Source: Liolophura sinensis (Eukaryota; Mollusca; Polyplacophora; Chitonida; Chitonidae). Taken from it: a stretch of 64,000 nt of DNA. Positions 12,147 through 23,111 of the stretch are shown here, piece after piece. The DNA lies in contig NC_088300.1 in assembly GCF_032854445.1 (NCBI RefSeq), positions 77,303,966-77,367,965 on the forward strand, written 5' to 3'. A program made the translations under genes and the position numbers. Within the stretch, counting starts at the first letter, position 1. Every line of letters begins with the position of its first letter. A model generated the notes under the pieces. That model did not search any database and was not told the DNA's origin. It saw nothing but the letters and a program-made list of their open reading frames with translations.

Positions 12147-13806
12147 GCTTCACCAGTGGAACTCTGCAGGGACTTTTTCTAAACAGTAATAAACAATTTA
12201 CCTCAAACTGGTTGTGCTGTAGATGAAGTTGCAAGACGTGATCTTCCCACTGTGCCAAGGTGGATAATCCAGGGAGAAGCAAGGGGCTTCACTATTCCAT
12301 GGGAGTTACCTCCCCTTGCTGTGGTCATAGCGGCTGCGTTGGTGTATTCTGTATATATAGTGACTCCAGTCTCAACCAAACTAGATGTTGTAAATAGTTA
12401 CTTGTGGTGACACCAAAGTCAGAGCCTCAGACTGTATATAGTGTTTACATGGAGAATCTACATTGATTGATGTTGTACATAGTTGTAACATTATTGTTGA
12501 TGTATCTCATACATATTTCTAGAAACTAATTCAGGGCAACCCCACCAGTTTGTTATCTGTAGATTACAGCTTGATACATTAATTGTACCAGACACTGAAG
12601 AGAGTGAGACGGAAAAGAAAGCCAGGAAGATCAAACAGTGAAAATATTCTCATAAGGGACCTAAACGAGGAATGAAAGAATATAAAATCTGAGCTTCTTT
12701 GTCATAATCCCTTCTCACGTGTTTATCAGGACAAAAAATCATGACGCACAGTTTGTAATGATACTAATTAGAGGGGAAAATATTCCCTCTTTTTCTTACA
12801 GTGTATTAGACTAAAGTTGTCTCACAATGAACATTTGTTACATGTGTCTGGTTAACTGTGTATCATATGAGAATTGCTGTGTTGATGAAGTTCGTGTTCA
12901 TCAGACTGTTCCATTGGTTTTGGTACAGTCCTTCTCCACTTATATGGTTAATATTCAGCTTCAGTTCTTAGTCTTTGGTATTGGGAAAGCCCTGGTTAAC
13001 ATGATAGAGACCGGCCTCTGATAGGCATCACTGAGAAGATTGTTACATTGTTGAGTTGTGTTTGAATCTTTATATTCATGTACAAGAGAGAATCACTACA
13101 CACGGGTGTTTTTGTGATGGATTCAGAAGGAACATGGTGTCCGAAATGTTTGCAATGAGGTTTTAGTAATGAATTTTAATCGTAAAAGCGAGAAGCATAG
13201 ATATCAATGATTATTTAGTTTTTTTCACATTTTGATCCACTTAGGTACCATACATCCGCCTGGTATACATATAGACAGCTTTTTTTGCCAAGATGTTTTC
13301 AGTTGAGCTGGTGTCAGAGGCCATATTTCAAGAAAGATAAACGTTGGTGGTGTTCTTTTCTTTGCCAGAAAAATTGCATTTACATATGTGTACTTGTGTA
13401 ATACTTTGTTATTTATTTGATCACAGGTGTATATGTCATGAAGGCGTCATACCATGTGAGCTGTCAAAACACTGAGAAAACAAGGAGGTGTGTGTATAGT
13501 ACGATGTGCTGAGATTATTATACTGTGTACAATGTGGCTCTTTGTCTTTTCTCACGGTTTATATCTTACACTGACAGCTATTCATCTAGGATGTGTCTGT
13601 CGCCGATGACTTACTTCTTCTGGAACCTCAGTTCTTTTGTCCCACATATATACTGTTAATGTGTATTTGCTCAGTGTCCCATCAGTAGTGTAGAATGTAT
13701 CGTCATCTAAGAGACATATTCTCAGATGTTTGTGACAACATTGTCATATGTGTTATTTGTTCATTGTGATTGTTCACATAAAAATAAAATACAACAAATC
13801 AAGATG
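12147..13806 (+). other. Probable 3' UTR of the Ig/EGF gene
   Basis: AT-rich sequence without long frames follows the TGA. A canonical AATAAA is at 13783-13788. Its extent is inferred, not shown by transcript data. Confidence 0.6.
13783..13788 (+). terminator. Polyadenylation signal AATAAA
   Basis: AATAAA within ACATAAAAATAAAATACAAC, about 1.6 kb after the stop codon of the Ig/EGF gene. It is the best placed signal before the intergenic repeats. Confidence 0.55.
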
Positions 13807-14010
13807 ACAAAAGCTTTCATGGTTTTCCTTGAACAAAGAAATGCATTGTAAACTGATGGATTACTGTCACAATTAAAACATATCTTAAGTGTTTCAAAAG
13901 TAGAGCTATTTGCTTATTTGATTGTCTCATTTATATTGAATTCAAGAATATGTCACTTAAAATATAGATGATGGTCAGGTTAATGGGTGGGTTAAATATC
14001 TGAAATTTCT

Positions 14011-14343
14011 AAACTGAATGCCACTGCCAAACTAGTAAAACTGCTTAATGCCACTGCCAAACCAGAAAAACTGCTTAATGCCACTGCCATACCAGTAAAA
14101 CTGTTAAATACCACTGCCAAACTAGTAAAACTGCTTAATGCCAGTGCCAAACCAGTAAAACTGCTTAATGCCACTGCCATACCAGTAAAACTGCTTAATG
14201 CCACTGCCAAACCAGTAAAACTGCTAAATGCCACTGCCAAACCAGTAAAACTGCTAAATGCCACTGCCAAACTAGTAAAACTGCTTAATGCCACTGCCAT
14301 ACCAGTAAAACTGCTAAATGCCACTGCCAAACCAGTAAAGCTG
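14011..14343. repeat. 30-bp minisatellite, about 11 copies
   Basis: Unit CTGCTTAATGCCACTGCCAA plus ACCAGTAAAA, exactly 30 bp, with few substitutions. Because 30 is a multiple of three the minus strand stays open for 120 codons; this is a repeat artefact and not a gene. Confidence 0.93.
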
Positions 14344-14394
14344 CTAACATTCATTGTTATGTTCTAGTCAGGAAAAAGTGATCTTTAGGTGATG

Positions 14395-14870
14395 AAACTG
14401 CTCATTTTCATCACGATGTTCTGGATGAAACAATGTGCTTTCGTTGTGATGAAGCAGTGTTCCGGATAAGACAAGGCGTTTTCCTGGTGATGAAACTGCT
14501 AACTGTCACCAGTGTGTCCTGGATAAGACAAGACGTTTTCCTGGTGATGAAGCTGTCAACTTGCAGCAGTGTGACCTGGATGTTTTTCTTCGGGTTTGGC
14601 ACACCTCGATGAGGTAAAGTTTCGCTGCATATAGTCGCGAGAATGTAACAACTTTCAGAGATGTGTCCTGGATAAGACAAGACGTTTTCCTGGTGATGAA
14701 GCTGCTGTCACCAGTGTGTCCTGGATAAGACAAGGCGTTTTCCTGTTGATGAAGTTGCTAACTGTCACCAGCGTGACCAGGATAAGATGCCATATTCTTG
14801 GTGATGAAGCTGCCAACTTTCAGTTGTGTGACGTAGATAAGGCAAGGCGTTTTCCAGGTGATGACCAAGA
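14395..14870. repeat. Degenerate tandem repeat (TCCTGGATAAGACAAGACG)
   Basis: Several diverged copies, spaced about 60-70 bp, contain TCCTGGATAAGACAAGACG, TTTTCCTGGTGATGAA and CTGTCACCAGTGTG. A segment at 14595-14650 breaks the array and recurs at 15452-15514. Confidence 0.75.
14595..14650. repeat. Dispersed repeat copy 1 (TTTGGCACACCTCGATGAGG)
   Basis: A 56-bp sequence running from TTTGGCACACCTCGATGAGG to TCGCGAGAATGTAACA. It recurs at 15452-15514 with a 7-bp insertion (TCAGCCT) but otherwise almost unchanged. Confidence 0.8.
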
Positions 14871-14934
14871 AGCCTGGTCATGTTGAGGTGCCTGTTTCAC
14901 CAATACTATCAGAAGGAGGGTCCTGTCTGACCGA

Positions 14935-15126
14935 GCGCTCTACACTTCCTCAGACCAGATCATGACCACGTAGATCGCACCCATCTCTGGCTGCCTATGC
15001 TGCAGCCATTCGTCCTGACGTTTGCCGAGTATCGCACGATATCTCGGGGCTCTATCCTGTGACCTCCAACAATAAACGTGATCACTGTAGTACAGGTCAG
15101 ATATTCCTGAATAAGGAGTAAAAGAA
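14935..15126 (+). mobile_element. Diverged SINE-like element ending in a family-A-type tail
   Basis: The end CAGGTCAGATATTCCTGAAT then AAGGAGTAAAAGAAAA resembles the SINE tail GTGAAATATTCTTGAGTAAGGCGTAAAA. The upstream part differs from the family-A body, so it may be another non-LTR element that shares a 3' end. Confidence 0.45.
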
Positions 15127-15170
15127 AAAAGCACGTAAATAAATCAATCAGCTTTAGATTAATCTTCATC

Positions 15171-15266
15171 TAGTTCAATTAAATTACACGTTGAGGTATA
15201 CTTTTTAACAGTATCTGATTTAAAACAGACGAATATCGGATCTCAACGTTTAATTTAATTGAACTA
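15171..15266. repeat. Hairpin or small MITE with 26-bp inverted arms
   Basis: TAGTTCAATTAAATTACACG TTGAGGT at 15171-15197 is inverted at 15241-15266 with about two mismatches and a 43-bp loop. No coding content. Confidence 0.7.
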
Positions 15267-15451
15267 TTATTTATCATACAGAAAACTGGTGGAGACAAGA
15301 TGTTCAACGACGTGGTAGGTGCCATGCCCACTACCGTCTTTAATTTCATCCATACCAAACTACCTCATTTTTCACATACTTGTTGGGGTAAACAAGTTTA
15401 GAGGTGTCAGACGAGACAGTTTATGAATATACGATCCTGACAGCCGTGAAT

Positions 15452-15514
15452 TTTGGCACACCTCGATGAGGTAAAGTTTCGCTGCATTCAGCCTATAGTC
15501 GCGAGAATGTAACA
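15452..15514. repeat. Dispersed repeat copy 2 (TTTGGCACACCTCGATGAGG)
   Basis: The partner of 14595-14650, in direct orientation about 860 bp away. It carries an extra TCAGCCT between GCTGCAT and ATAGTCGCG. Confidence 0.8.
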
Positions 15515-16955
15515 GTCGGGTTAAGACAACTCGCTAGCCAAACCTGTCATTCACCATCAACGAAGCAAACATTGGATTTACCGGGAAAGCGCGGATATGT
15601 GGAGTTTAATCGGCGTGGTATTGATCAAGGATTGTTTAACTTTTGAAGTCTTTTTGAAACCCTTTTAGCGAAAATCGTTTAATCCCAAAATTTACCAGTC
15701 ACCTGTCCAAGTTCCCTCCCCTTGACACTATGTTAATTTAATAAAAATTAACACAGGAAACTGGGAATAAAAACTCCAAGGTTGGATATTTCAGTTTTCC
15801 CAATCCAAAGCTTTACCACTCACACGTAAAGCTTTCACATTGATTGGTTCTCGGTTTATTTTGTATACACTGACACATACTTACAAAGTGTTAACCTACA
15901 GGTTATTGTAGCTCACATTTTCTGGTTCTTCGGGGTCATCTACATCTAAATGATTGACTAGAGTTGTTTTATTTGCCACATAATGGACATTAACTATGAT
16001 ACTAAAGAGATTATTGCATACGTTCATTGCGCCTTCCTTAGCCATTAAATCTACGTGTTTTATATGTACATGGATAGTTATTCTTCAGACGAAATCGAAA
16101 ACTTCTGTCTTCAAATGTCAGTTGCAATCCCCAATATTTTCTCTTTTCCGTCGCTTTTCCCGCTGCAGAACTAATGCAAACACTTTTTAATTGTGCCTCT
16201 CTCCGCTACACAATCATCGTAGTTCGAATAGCTGTTAAGTATGACAGCTACGTCAATTTATTACCTGGAGAGACAGGTATGGCTTGCCCGCGTGCGATGA
16301 AATGCTAGCGTTCCTACGAGAGAAAACAATTTCTCGGTTGCTTGAACTTGACATGTGTTTCGGTCTTAATCGCTCCATGTTTACCGACTTGCTATTTTTC
16401 TGAGTGGGATTTATGCGGGTTGCTGGACATAAACACTGATTCAGGTGAAGGTCTGGATACAGGTCTTGGTAGTTTAGTTCACGGTTACATCATGGTATTC
16501 ACCTAAGGAGCGTGACGGTGTATATATATATGGATGTAGTCAACCACGATTTAACGTTTTATGATCATCTGAGATATGATGACAAATGCCGAAATTAGAT
16601 GGCATTTACACGCTAATAGCTCATGGTGCTTGGTGGACATCATCAGTTCTTTTATCAGCTTTATACATGCAGAATATTATTGCTTTTAAATGTACTCCTT
16701 GATTTCTTTGGTATGTACTTACTCCAGTCATTTTTGTGCAAATCCCGTACGCACAGAGGGGATGGTTAATATCACAGAGATTAAGTCCGGAGATAGAAGT
16801 CCACTCCGTTATCCATAACAACATAGAAATACTAAACAAAAACAGAAACTTCCCATGTGTTACGTTATATGTTTCACCATTCCCATTTATATAGAACAAA
16901 GTATTTTGCTCGTTGATAAATCTGTTTCATGGACATATAATGAGCGTGTCACAAA
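15515..16955. other. Intergenic sequence with nothing recognised
   Basis: AT-rich DNA with short open frames and no domain signature, RNA gene or tandem repeat I can support. Confidence 0.5.
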
Positions 16956-16959
16956 AACA

Positions 16960-17405
16960 GGATTAAGCATTTAAGTGCTCTTGGTGCATCCTCCACAGTC
17001 GACCTGCGCCATTGCTGCACCAAAATGGCGCAAAGCTCTTGAACATTCTGGGGTCGACGTCTCGAGGAACAAAGACGTCTTCCAAGAGCATCCCATACCT
17101 GTTGGATTGGATTGTGGTCAGTAGGTCTCGATGGTCACTCCATGACGTCAATACCCGCAATTTACAAGAAATTTTGTGTCAAAGCAACTGTATTTGATGT
17201 CGCATTGTAATGTTGGAACTGGAGGCTTCAACCCTGAGCTTCCATGAGGGGCGCCAGCTCCGGGAAAAGGACCTGGTCACGATATGCCGCTGCAGTGAGG
17301 TTCCCGAAATTACGAGAAGACGCGCAGACGTTCATCACGGTTTAACTGTGATCGGCCCGACATGTATCTCATGGCACGTGCAGAAGACTAGTCTGGAGAA
17401 TGCCA
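16960..17405 (-). pseudogene. Decayed Tc1/mariner-like transposase fragment
   Basis: On the minus strand, pieces in shifting frames match the second half of a Tc1-type DDE transposase. First comes NLTAAAYRDQVLFPELAP with an LMEAQG continuation, then an FQHYNA block in the position of the family's FQQDNARPH. Farther on, SDHRDL..IQSN corresponds to the SPDLNPIEH region, and a GAAMAQVD..MHQ-like end follows. Stops and frameshifts separate the blocks, and the second catalytic aspartate position reads Tyr (QHYN instead of QQDN). No intact terminal repeats were found around it. It is a dead relic with no functional frame. Confidence 0.7.
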
Positions 17406-17409
17406 TTTG

Positions 17410-18714
17410 CATCTTAACGTTCAACATTTGAAAGGCATTTGATAATTGTTTATCTCTTAAGAATTGTTAGCGGGTTCACCACAATTGCAATGGTCGGATG
17501 TGTCAGGTTTAACCTGGCCATTATGGTATTCGCCCAAACGAACTACCCTGTACCACCCACTTTCTATATTATACGTTTCTCTCTTTTTTTTTGTTCAGTA
17601 CATAGGCCCTATAGTGACAGTTCAGGTTGAGCCGTCAAGGATGTCGCACGTTTGCTAACTGATTGAAGTCGATAACAAAATATTTTGCATGGGTGGAAAA
17701 GAAGTTGATTAACCTTAAAAGTGTTTGAAGGAGTCTTCAAAGTTCAGGGCTTTGTGGTAAATCATTAACTCCACGTGGTTGTATACTTGTTCAATATGGC
17801 CAAATCTTGGAGACCACTACTATATACATGAGGATAAACGTGTTTCCTTCTCTGTGATAAATGGCTACGTTTGGCGTACACTTCACGGAATTTGAAAACA
17901 ACAGGCGTATATCTTATCTCCCTGATGTTGGCAAGGAGATAAATCACGACGTATCACGTGTGCAAATGTGGTAGATGTTTGAAAAAATAAGTTGTACATG
18001 GCTGTTCTGTGAGAGTGTCCGACTCGTGTACACATCCATGTACACATCCATGTACACACCCATGTACACATCCATACACATCCCACATATGTACCCACCA
18101 CGCGCTCATACTCAGGAAAATCCCAGTGAGGTGGGGTAGAGAAATATATTGTTCCCAGTTGAACACGGATTACATGTAAACATAGTATTAGGACAGTTGG
18201 AGCCGAATGGGGGCATGTCTCAGAACAACTCTTGCAACATTGGATAATCTGAACCTTAACCCAGCATTACGGTTCAGAAGGCGGTTTCCACTTTCGCCCA
18301 AATCGTTTGTTTGACGTCATTCTCAAAAGTATTGCAGGAAGTGCGACCAATTTGAGTTCATGAATGAATACAGCTGAGTCATTGCCCTCAGTATGTGGCT
18401 TTGTGTGTTTTAGCAATCCCATTACACATCATGACTTCTTTGTTTCGAGTACATATGGCCCTGTACAGAGCGCTTCCTGACATTTAAATGACATCACCAA
18501 GTTTGTCGTTGGTATGAACTGTTACTTCCTTCAAGGTGTTCACAAGTTTGAAATGAGTTATGGTTCTGTAGTTACTGAAAATACATTTCAATTTTTCGCT
18601 AACTCCCCCGCAGTATGGAAAGGTGACGCGTTCTCGGTAGATTGGGATGTGGAGTATTGGGGTTGGGTGAAAATGCTTTTTGTGTGTCTATTTGGAAGTG
18701 ATAACCCCTGTCGA
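17410..18714. other. Intergenic stretch with one short microsatellite-like repeat
   Basis: At 18029-18078 there are four copies of TGTACACATCCA. Nothing else could be recognised. Confidence 0.5.
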
Positions 18715-19510
18715 CAGCCGAGATGAGAAAATACATCTAACACGGGCTCTAAACACGGTGTCCGCGCCACATCCATTGGTATGAAGGTGTGCTATATCAC
18801 ACAAACATAAACAGCCGAGATGAGAAAATACATCTAACACGGGCTCTAAACACGGTGTCCACGCCACATCCATTGGCATGAAGGTGTGCTGTATCATACA
18901 AACATATAAACAGCCGAGATGAGAAAATACATCTAACACAGGCTCTAAACACGGTGTCCACGCCACATCCATTGGTATGAAGGTGTGCTATATCATACAA
19001 ACATAAACAGCCGAGATGAGAAAATATATCTAACACGGGCTCTAAACGCGGTGTCCACGCCACATCCATTGGCATGAAGGTGTGCTATATCATACAAACA
19101 TAAACAGCCGAGATGAGAAAATACATCTAACACAGGCTCAAAACACGATGTCCACGCCACATCCATTGGCATGAAGGTGTGCTGTATCATACAAACATAT
19201 AAACAGCCGAGATGAGAAAATACATCTAACACGGGCTCTAAACACGGTGTCCGCGCCACATCCATTGGCATGAAGGTGTGCTATATCATACAAACATAAA
19301 CAGCCGAGATGAGAAAATACATCTAACACGGGCTCTAAACACGGTGTCCACGCCACATCCATTGGCATGAAGGTGTGCTGTATCATACAAACATATAAAC
19401 AGCCGAGATGAGAAAATACATCTAACACAGGCTCTAAACACGGTGTCCACGCCACATCCATTGGTATGAAGGTGTGCTATATCATACAAACATAAACAGC
19501 CGAGATGATG
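18715..19510. repeat. 97/99-bp satellite, 8 copies
   Basis: Units begin CAGCCGAGATGAGAAAATAC at 18715, 18812, 18911, 19008, 19105, 19204, 19301 and 19400, and a partial unit starts at 19497. Lengths are 97, 99, 97, 97, 99, 97, 99 and 97. The 99-bp form has CTGTATCAT with CATATAAAC; the 97-bp form has CTATATCA with CATAAAC. Minus-strand frames here are repeat artefacts. Confidence 0.95.
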
Positions 19511-22236
19511 AAATAACATCCCCACAACACTAGCTGGTATAAGTCCTATGTTTCGGCTTGACATATAAATCTCCCACCGGAAATGGTTAATTTCCATGTC
19601 GTTCGACGATGAAGCCTTCTGTAAATGCAGACCTGGAGTTTCGGCTATAGAGTTAACTTCGCTGTCTCTTCTGCTTGTCAGCGGATGACTGGTAGCATTA
19701 AATTTTAAAGACGTCCACTTAAATCAAGATATCGCAAGATATATTTCCAAATACCAGTGAATAGCGCTTAATACATTGTAAATGTACTGTTATATGCCTC
19801 TGTTATATGCCTCTGTTATATGCTGATCGCAGGTGTGATATGTTATGCCTTTTAAAACGTATTTTGTCCGGATGTTAAGTTTTTTAAAAGGACATCATGA
19901 GTCACGTTTCCCTTTTCATTATCGCATTAATTAAAATGAATCCTAACCCATGTCATCAATAAAATGTACGCATTGAGAAATATTTGGTTTTGGAGACAAG
20001 AAGATCACATTACAGCAAGACTTAAAGGGCCTGGTACGGTAAGACGGAGAATCGGCCCCAGAGAGTTACGATAAAGAAAGTGCAAATTCAGAATCAAAAT
20101 TTGCTAATTTTCAAATCGAAGGTATAAAACTTGGTCCAAGCACCAGCAAAAGTTATATGGCCATAAAAGAAATAGTTGCCTAGTAGTAGCCTAACCTGTG
20201 AAAAACGCGCTCTCGATCAAAAACGCCCATTTTTCGATCAAACGATGCGCTGTTTTTTTTTTAATTTAGAGTATGAAGATCAACGTTAACCAGAAAAACA
20301 TCTTTACTGAAACTTTCGTATGTGTATTTCTACGTATTTCGTTTTGGTTAACGTTTATCTCCATATGTAAAACATAAACTTTATAATGTGATCAGTTTTG
20401 TCTTATTTTGGGAAGTTTAAAATTGGTATTTCTGCCATATGCTTTCTGACATCCTTCATAGTACAGTGGACCAACGAAGTCACTTAAGAGAACAGGTTCC
20501 AACACCAGGAAGGGTTCGAATCTTCATAATTTTTTTTACTCTTTGGAAACATATTTTTGTTTGTGAATAAAGATATAGGCCGTCTCTTATTAATTAAGTG
20601 TTATCATGAGTTAGAACGCATACTTGTTAAGGTATGGTATAACGTAATGTGTGACAAGTCATTAGTGAATCCTGGTTGAGAGCTATCATTAATATTAACA
20701 TGTAATGCTATGTGGAAGTATACGCCTGAAAGTTTCATTTGTTATATATGTATTTATTTAAATGATTGGTGCATAATTGCGCGTTCAGAAAGTTACATTT
20801 GTGGGGCCGTGATTGTCCCCACTCCACAGTGTCTAATGCAAAAAAAAAGCCGGAGCCGGAGCAATACAGAACTGAAAAACGAGTGTGTCAGAAGCTGTCA
20901 CTCACAGCTATAATCAGTTTCGCTTCTTGACGTGCATAGTTTTATTCACCGATCCCCTACCTTACTATGTAGCTATGAATGCATCATACATACTGTTGGA
21001 TGTTTCTTACTCGCATTAATTCAAGTAATCTTAATTAAGGTCGTAAATGAAATGTATGTATTGGGACATATTTGCATGTTGAAGACAACCAGCTCACAAA
21101 TGATACAGTGAATGGAGAACATTGGACATATACGGATCCACCTGGTGTTGAAAAGTAAACAGTCCTTCGCCAATATAAATGCGCGTTATATCCATCAGAG
21201 GCGGACTGGTCAGATCATCCACAGGTGCGCGGACTAACAGCCAACATCACCCTGACAATCCGAACACCGACGAAGAATGAACATCGCTGCGGGTGTGACG
21301 ACCCAACTATCTAGCGAGTTTGTCAACTGTTCCGTGTTGACACGCTGTCCTACAAAACACACAGATAAATCGGCAATAATGACTAAAGACAACCTTCCCG
21401 GTCAACTTTACCGCCTGATAGTGTTTGCCAATAGACCATTATTCAGCGTGTTTATACAGCACACTACACGTTCATCATTCCCTGGATGCCCGTGGGATTT
21501 TTGGTGTATAATTTGAGGACTATGAATAGATTATACACCTATGATTACGCAAGTTTCTTAATTTTGTCTTGTGCTGCTGAAAATACACTAACGCCAGGGC
21601 TGTTATTTACATGTGTCTTTTCTCTTGCGTTATCCAGTGAAGTCTGCACAATTTGTCGGATAGGGAAATCATAATTTACATTGTCTTAATTTACCCAAAC
21701 ATTAATGACTGTGACGTTAAGTTTGAACCAAATACAATGATACGCTGACACACATACGTTAAGGACTATATTAGAACCGCACAGGGAATGGGCATGGTCA
21801 AACGCGCCAATTTCAACCGCTAACACGCGGGGCTCGGGTTCAATCCCGTTTTTAGACGTGGGATTTCTAGATCATCTCCGCTATCATTCTCTTTCTGTCC
21901 TTAGTGACAACAATTAGTGCTCGACCGCACTCAAAGTGTCTTCCACAAATATATATTGCGCAAAGGAAACACGTCACCAGAAACTTGACAACAGCCGGTG
22001 TCTTACTAAGGCAATCTGGTTTGCTTCACCCGTAAACATGACAGTCGTGACATAGGTGAAAAAGTCTTTAAAATGGTGTGAAACATTTGTAAAAAAGTAA
22101 ATAAACAAACAAACCGCCTAAACCCCTGAAAACGTCCAATGGACACAAGATCTTCCGATCTCACCCAATTTCAAAGAACAGACAACGGCTCTGTAACAGT
22201 GCAGGTCGTGAAAAATGGCACCCCAGCAGTGTGAAG
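19511..22236. other. Intergenic sequence, mostly unrecognised
   Basis: No gene was found. TTATATGCCTCTG is repeated at 19790-19820. A possible tRNA-related SINE relic lies at 21790-21960 and is listed separately. Confidence 0.5.
21790..21960 (+). mobile_element. Possible tRNA-related SINE relic
   Basis: A box-B-like GGGTTCAATCCCG near 21836-21848 follows GGTCAAACGCGCCAA. A pyrimidine-rich body with CATTCTCTTTCTGTCCTTAG follows. There is no good box A or cloverleaf, so it is not a tRNA gene. Confidence 0.35.
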
Positions 22237-23111
22237 TATGGAAGCCGGATGCGGGAATGCTGTCTCTCCCGGTTTTGCCCCAAACCAGTAACAGCGACAT
22301 TTGAACGACACTGTGAGATTAATTTAGTCGAGATTCAGTCGAGAATAGGGCGCCAACGTGACATTCTGACGAGATTGCCACGAAACTTCAACGATATTTA
22401 CTACCTCTGATGCATTGTGGGAGGTAATGACATGGCTGTTGCGAAGAATACGGTGGCGATATCTCGATCTCTGTTTACTCTTCTCTGTAGTGAATTAACA
22501 TACCAAAACATACAACGCGAGATTCAGACGACATTCAGTCGACAACGCGAGATTTAGTCGAGATTCGAGAGCCTTTCAAAAGACAAAGCAAGATTTAGTA
22601 CTGAATTGCGCACAGTTCGAAAGACAGAGCGAAACTCTGTTGAAATGTTTCGTTCTCGACTGAATGTCGTCTGAATCTCTCTGGGATGTCGCGTTGTTGA
22701 TGAAATCTCGTCCAAATATCGCGTTGTCGACCAAATGTCGCCCTTCTTGATTAATTAAGTTTGACCATAATGTTACTCATTTCACAAACACCGTAACATT
22801 CAGACGAGATTAAGAAAACAGACGACATTCTGGCGAGATTAAGTCGAGACTCACTGGGCTTCGCGAGATTAGGTCGAGATTTGGTCGAGAATTGAACGTG
22901 GACGCGAGAATTGAACGAAGATGCGAGATTGAGTCGACATTCCCGACTAAATATCGTTGGAGTTTCGTTGCAATCTCGTCAGAATGTCACGTTGGCGACC
23001 TAATATCTACTGAATCTCGACTAAATTAATCTCGCAGTGTCGTTCAAATCTCGCTGTTACTGTGTGGAGGCAAAACCTGGAGACACAGCATGGCTGCATC
23101 CGGCTTCCATA
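22237..23111. mobile_element. 875-bp non-autonomous DNA transposon with about 170-bp TIRs and TA ends
   Basis: The left end TATGGAAGCCGGATGC is inverted at the right end (GCATCCGGCTTCCATA). The arms (22237-22402 and 22945-23111) match with scattered substitutions through GCCAACGTGACATTCTGACG and further. The outermost TA dinucleotides fit TA target-site duplication, as in Tc1/mariner-type elements. The interior holds further inverted copies of GAGATTCAGACGACATTCAG-like sequence and no open frame. Confidence 0.85.

Noticed and set aside
13992-14354. Minus-strand frame of 120 codons (SSFTGLAVAF repeats)
   Set aside because: Pure translation of the 30-bp array; no start context, no domain, no splice signals.
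17012-17431. Plus-strand frames of 61-73 codons
   Set aside because: Opposite strand of the decayed Tc1-like transposase.
18588-19597. Series of minus-strand frames of about 100 codons
   Set aside because: Translations of the 97/99-bp satellite in successive units.
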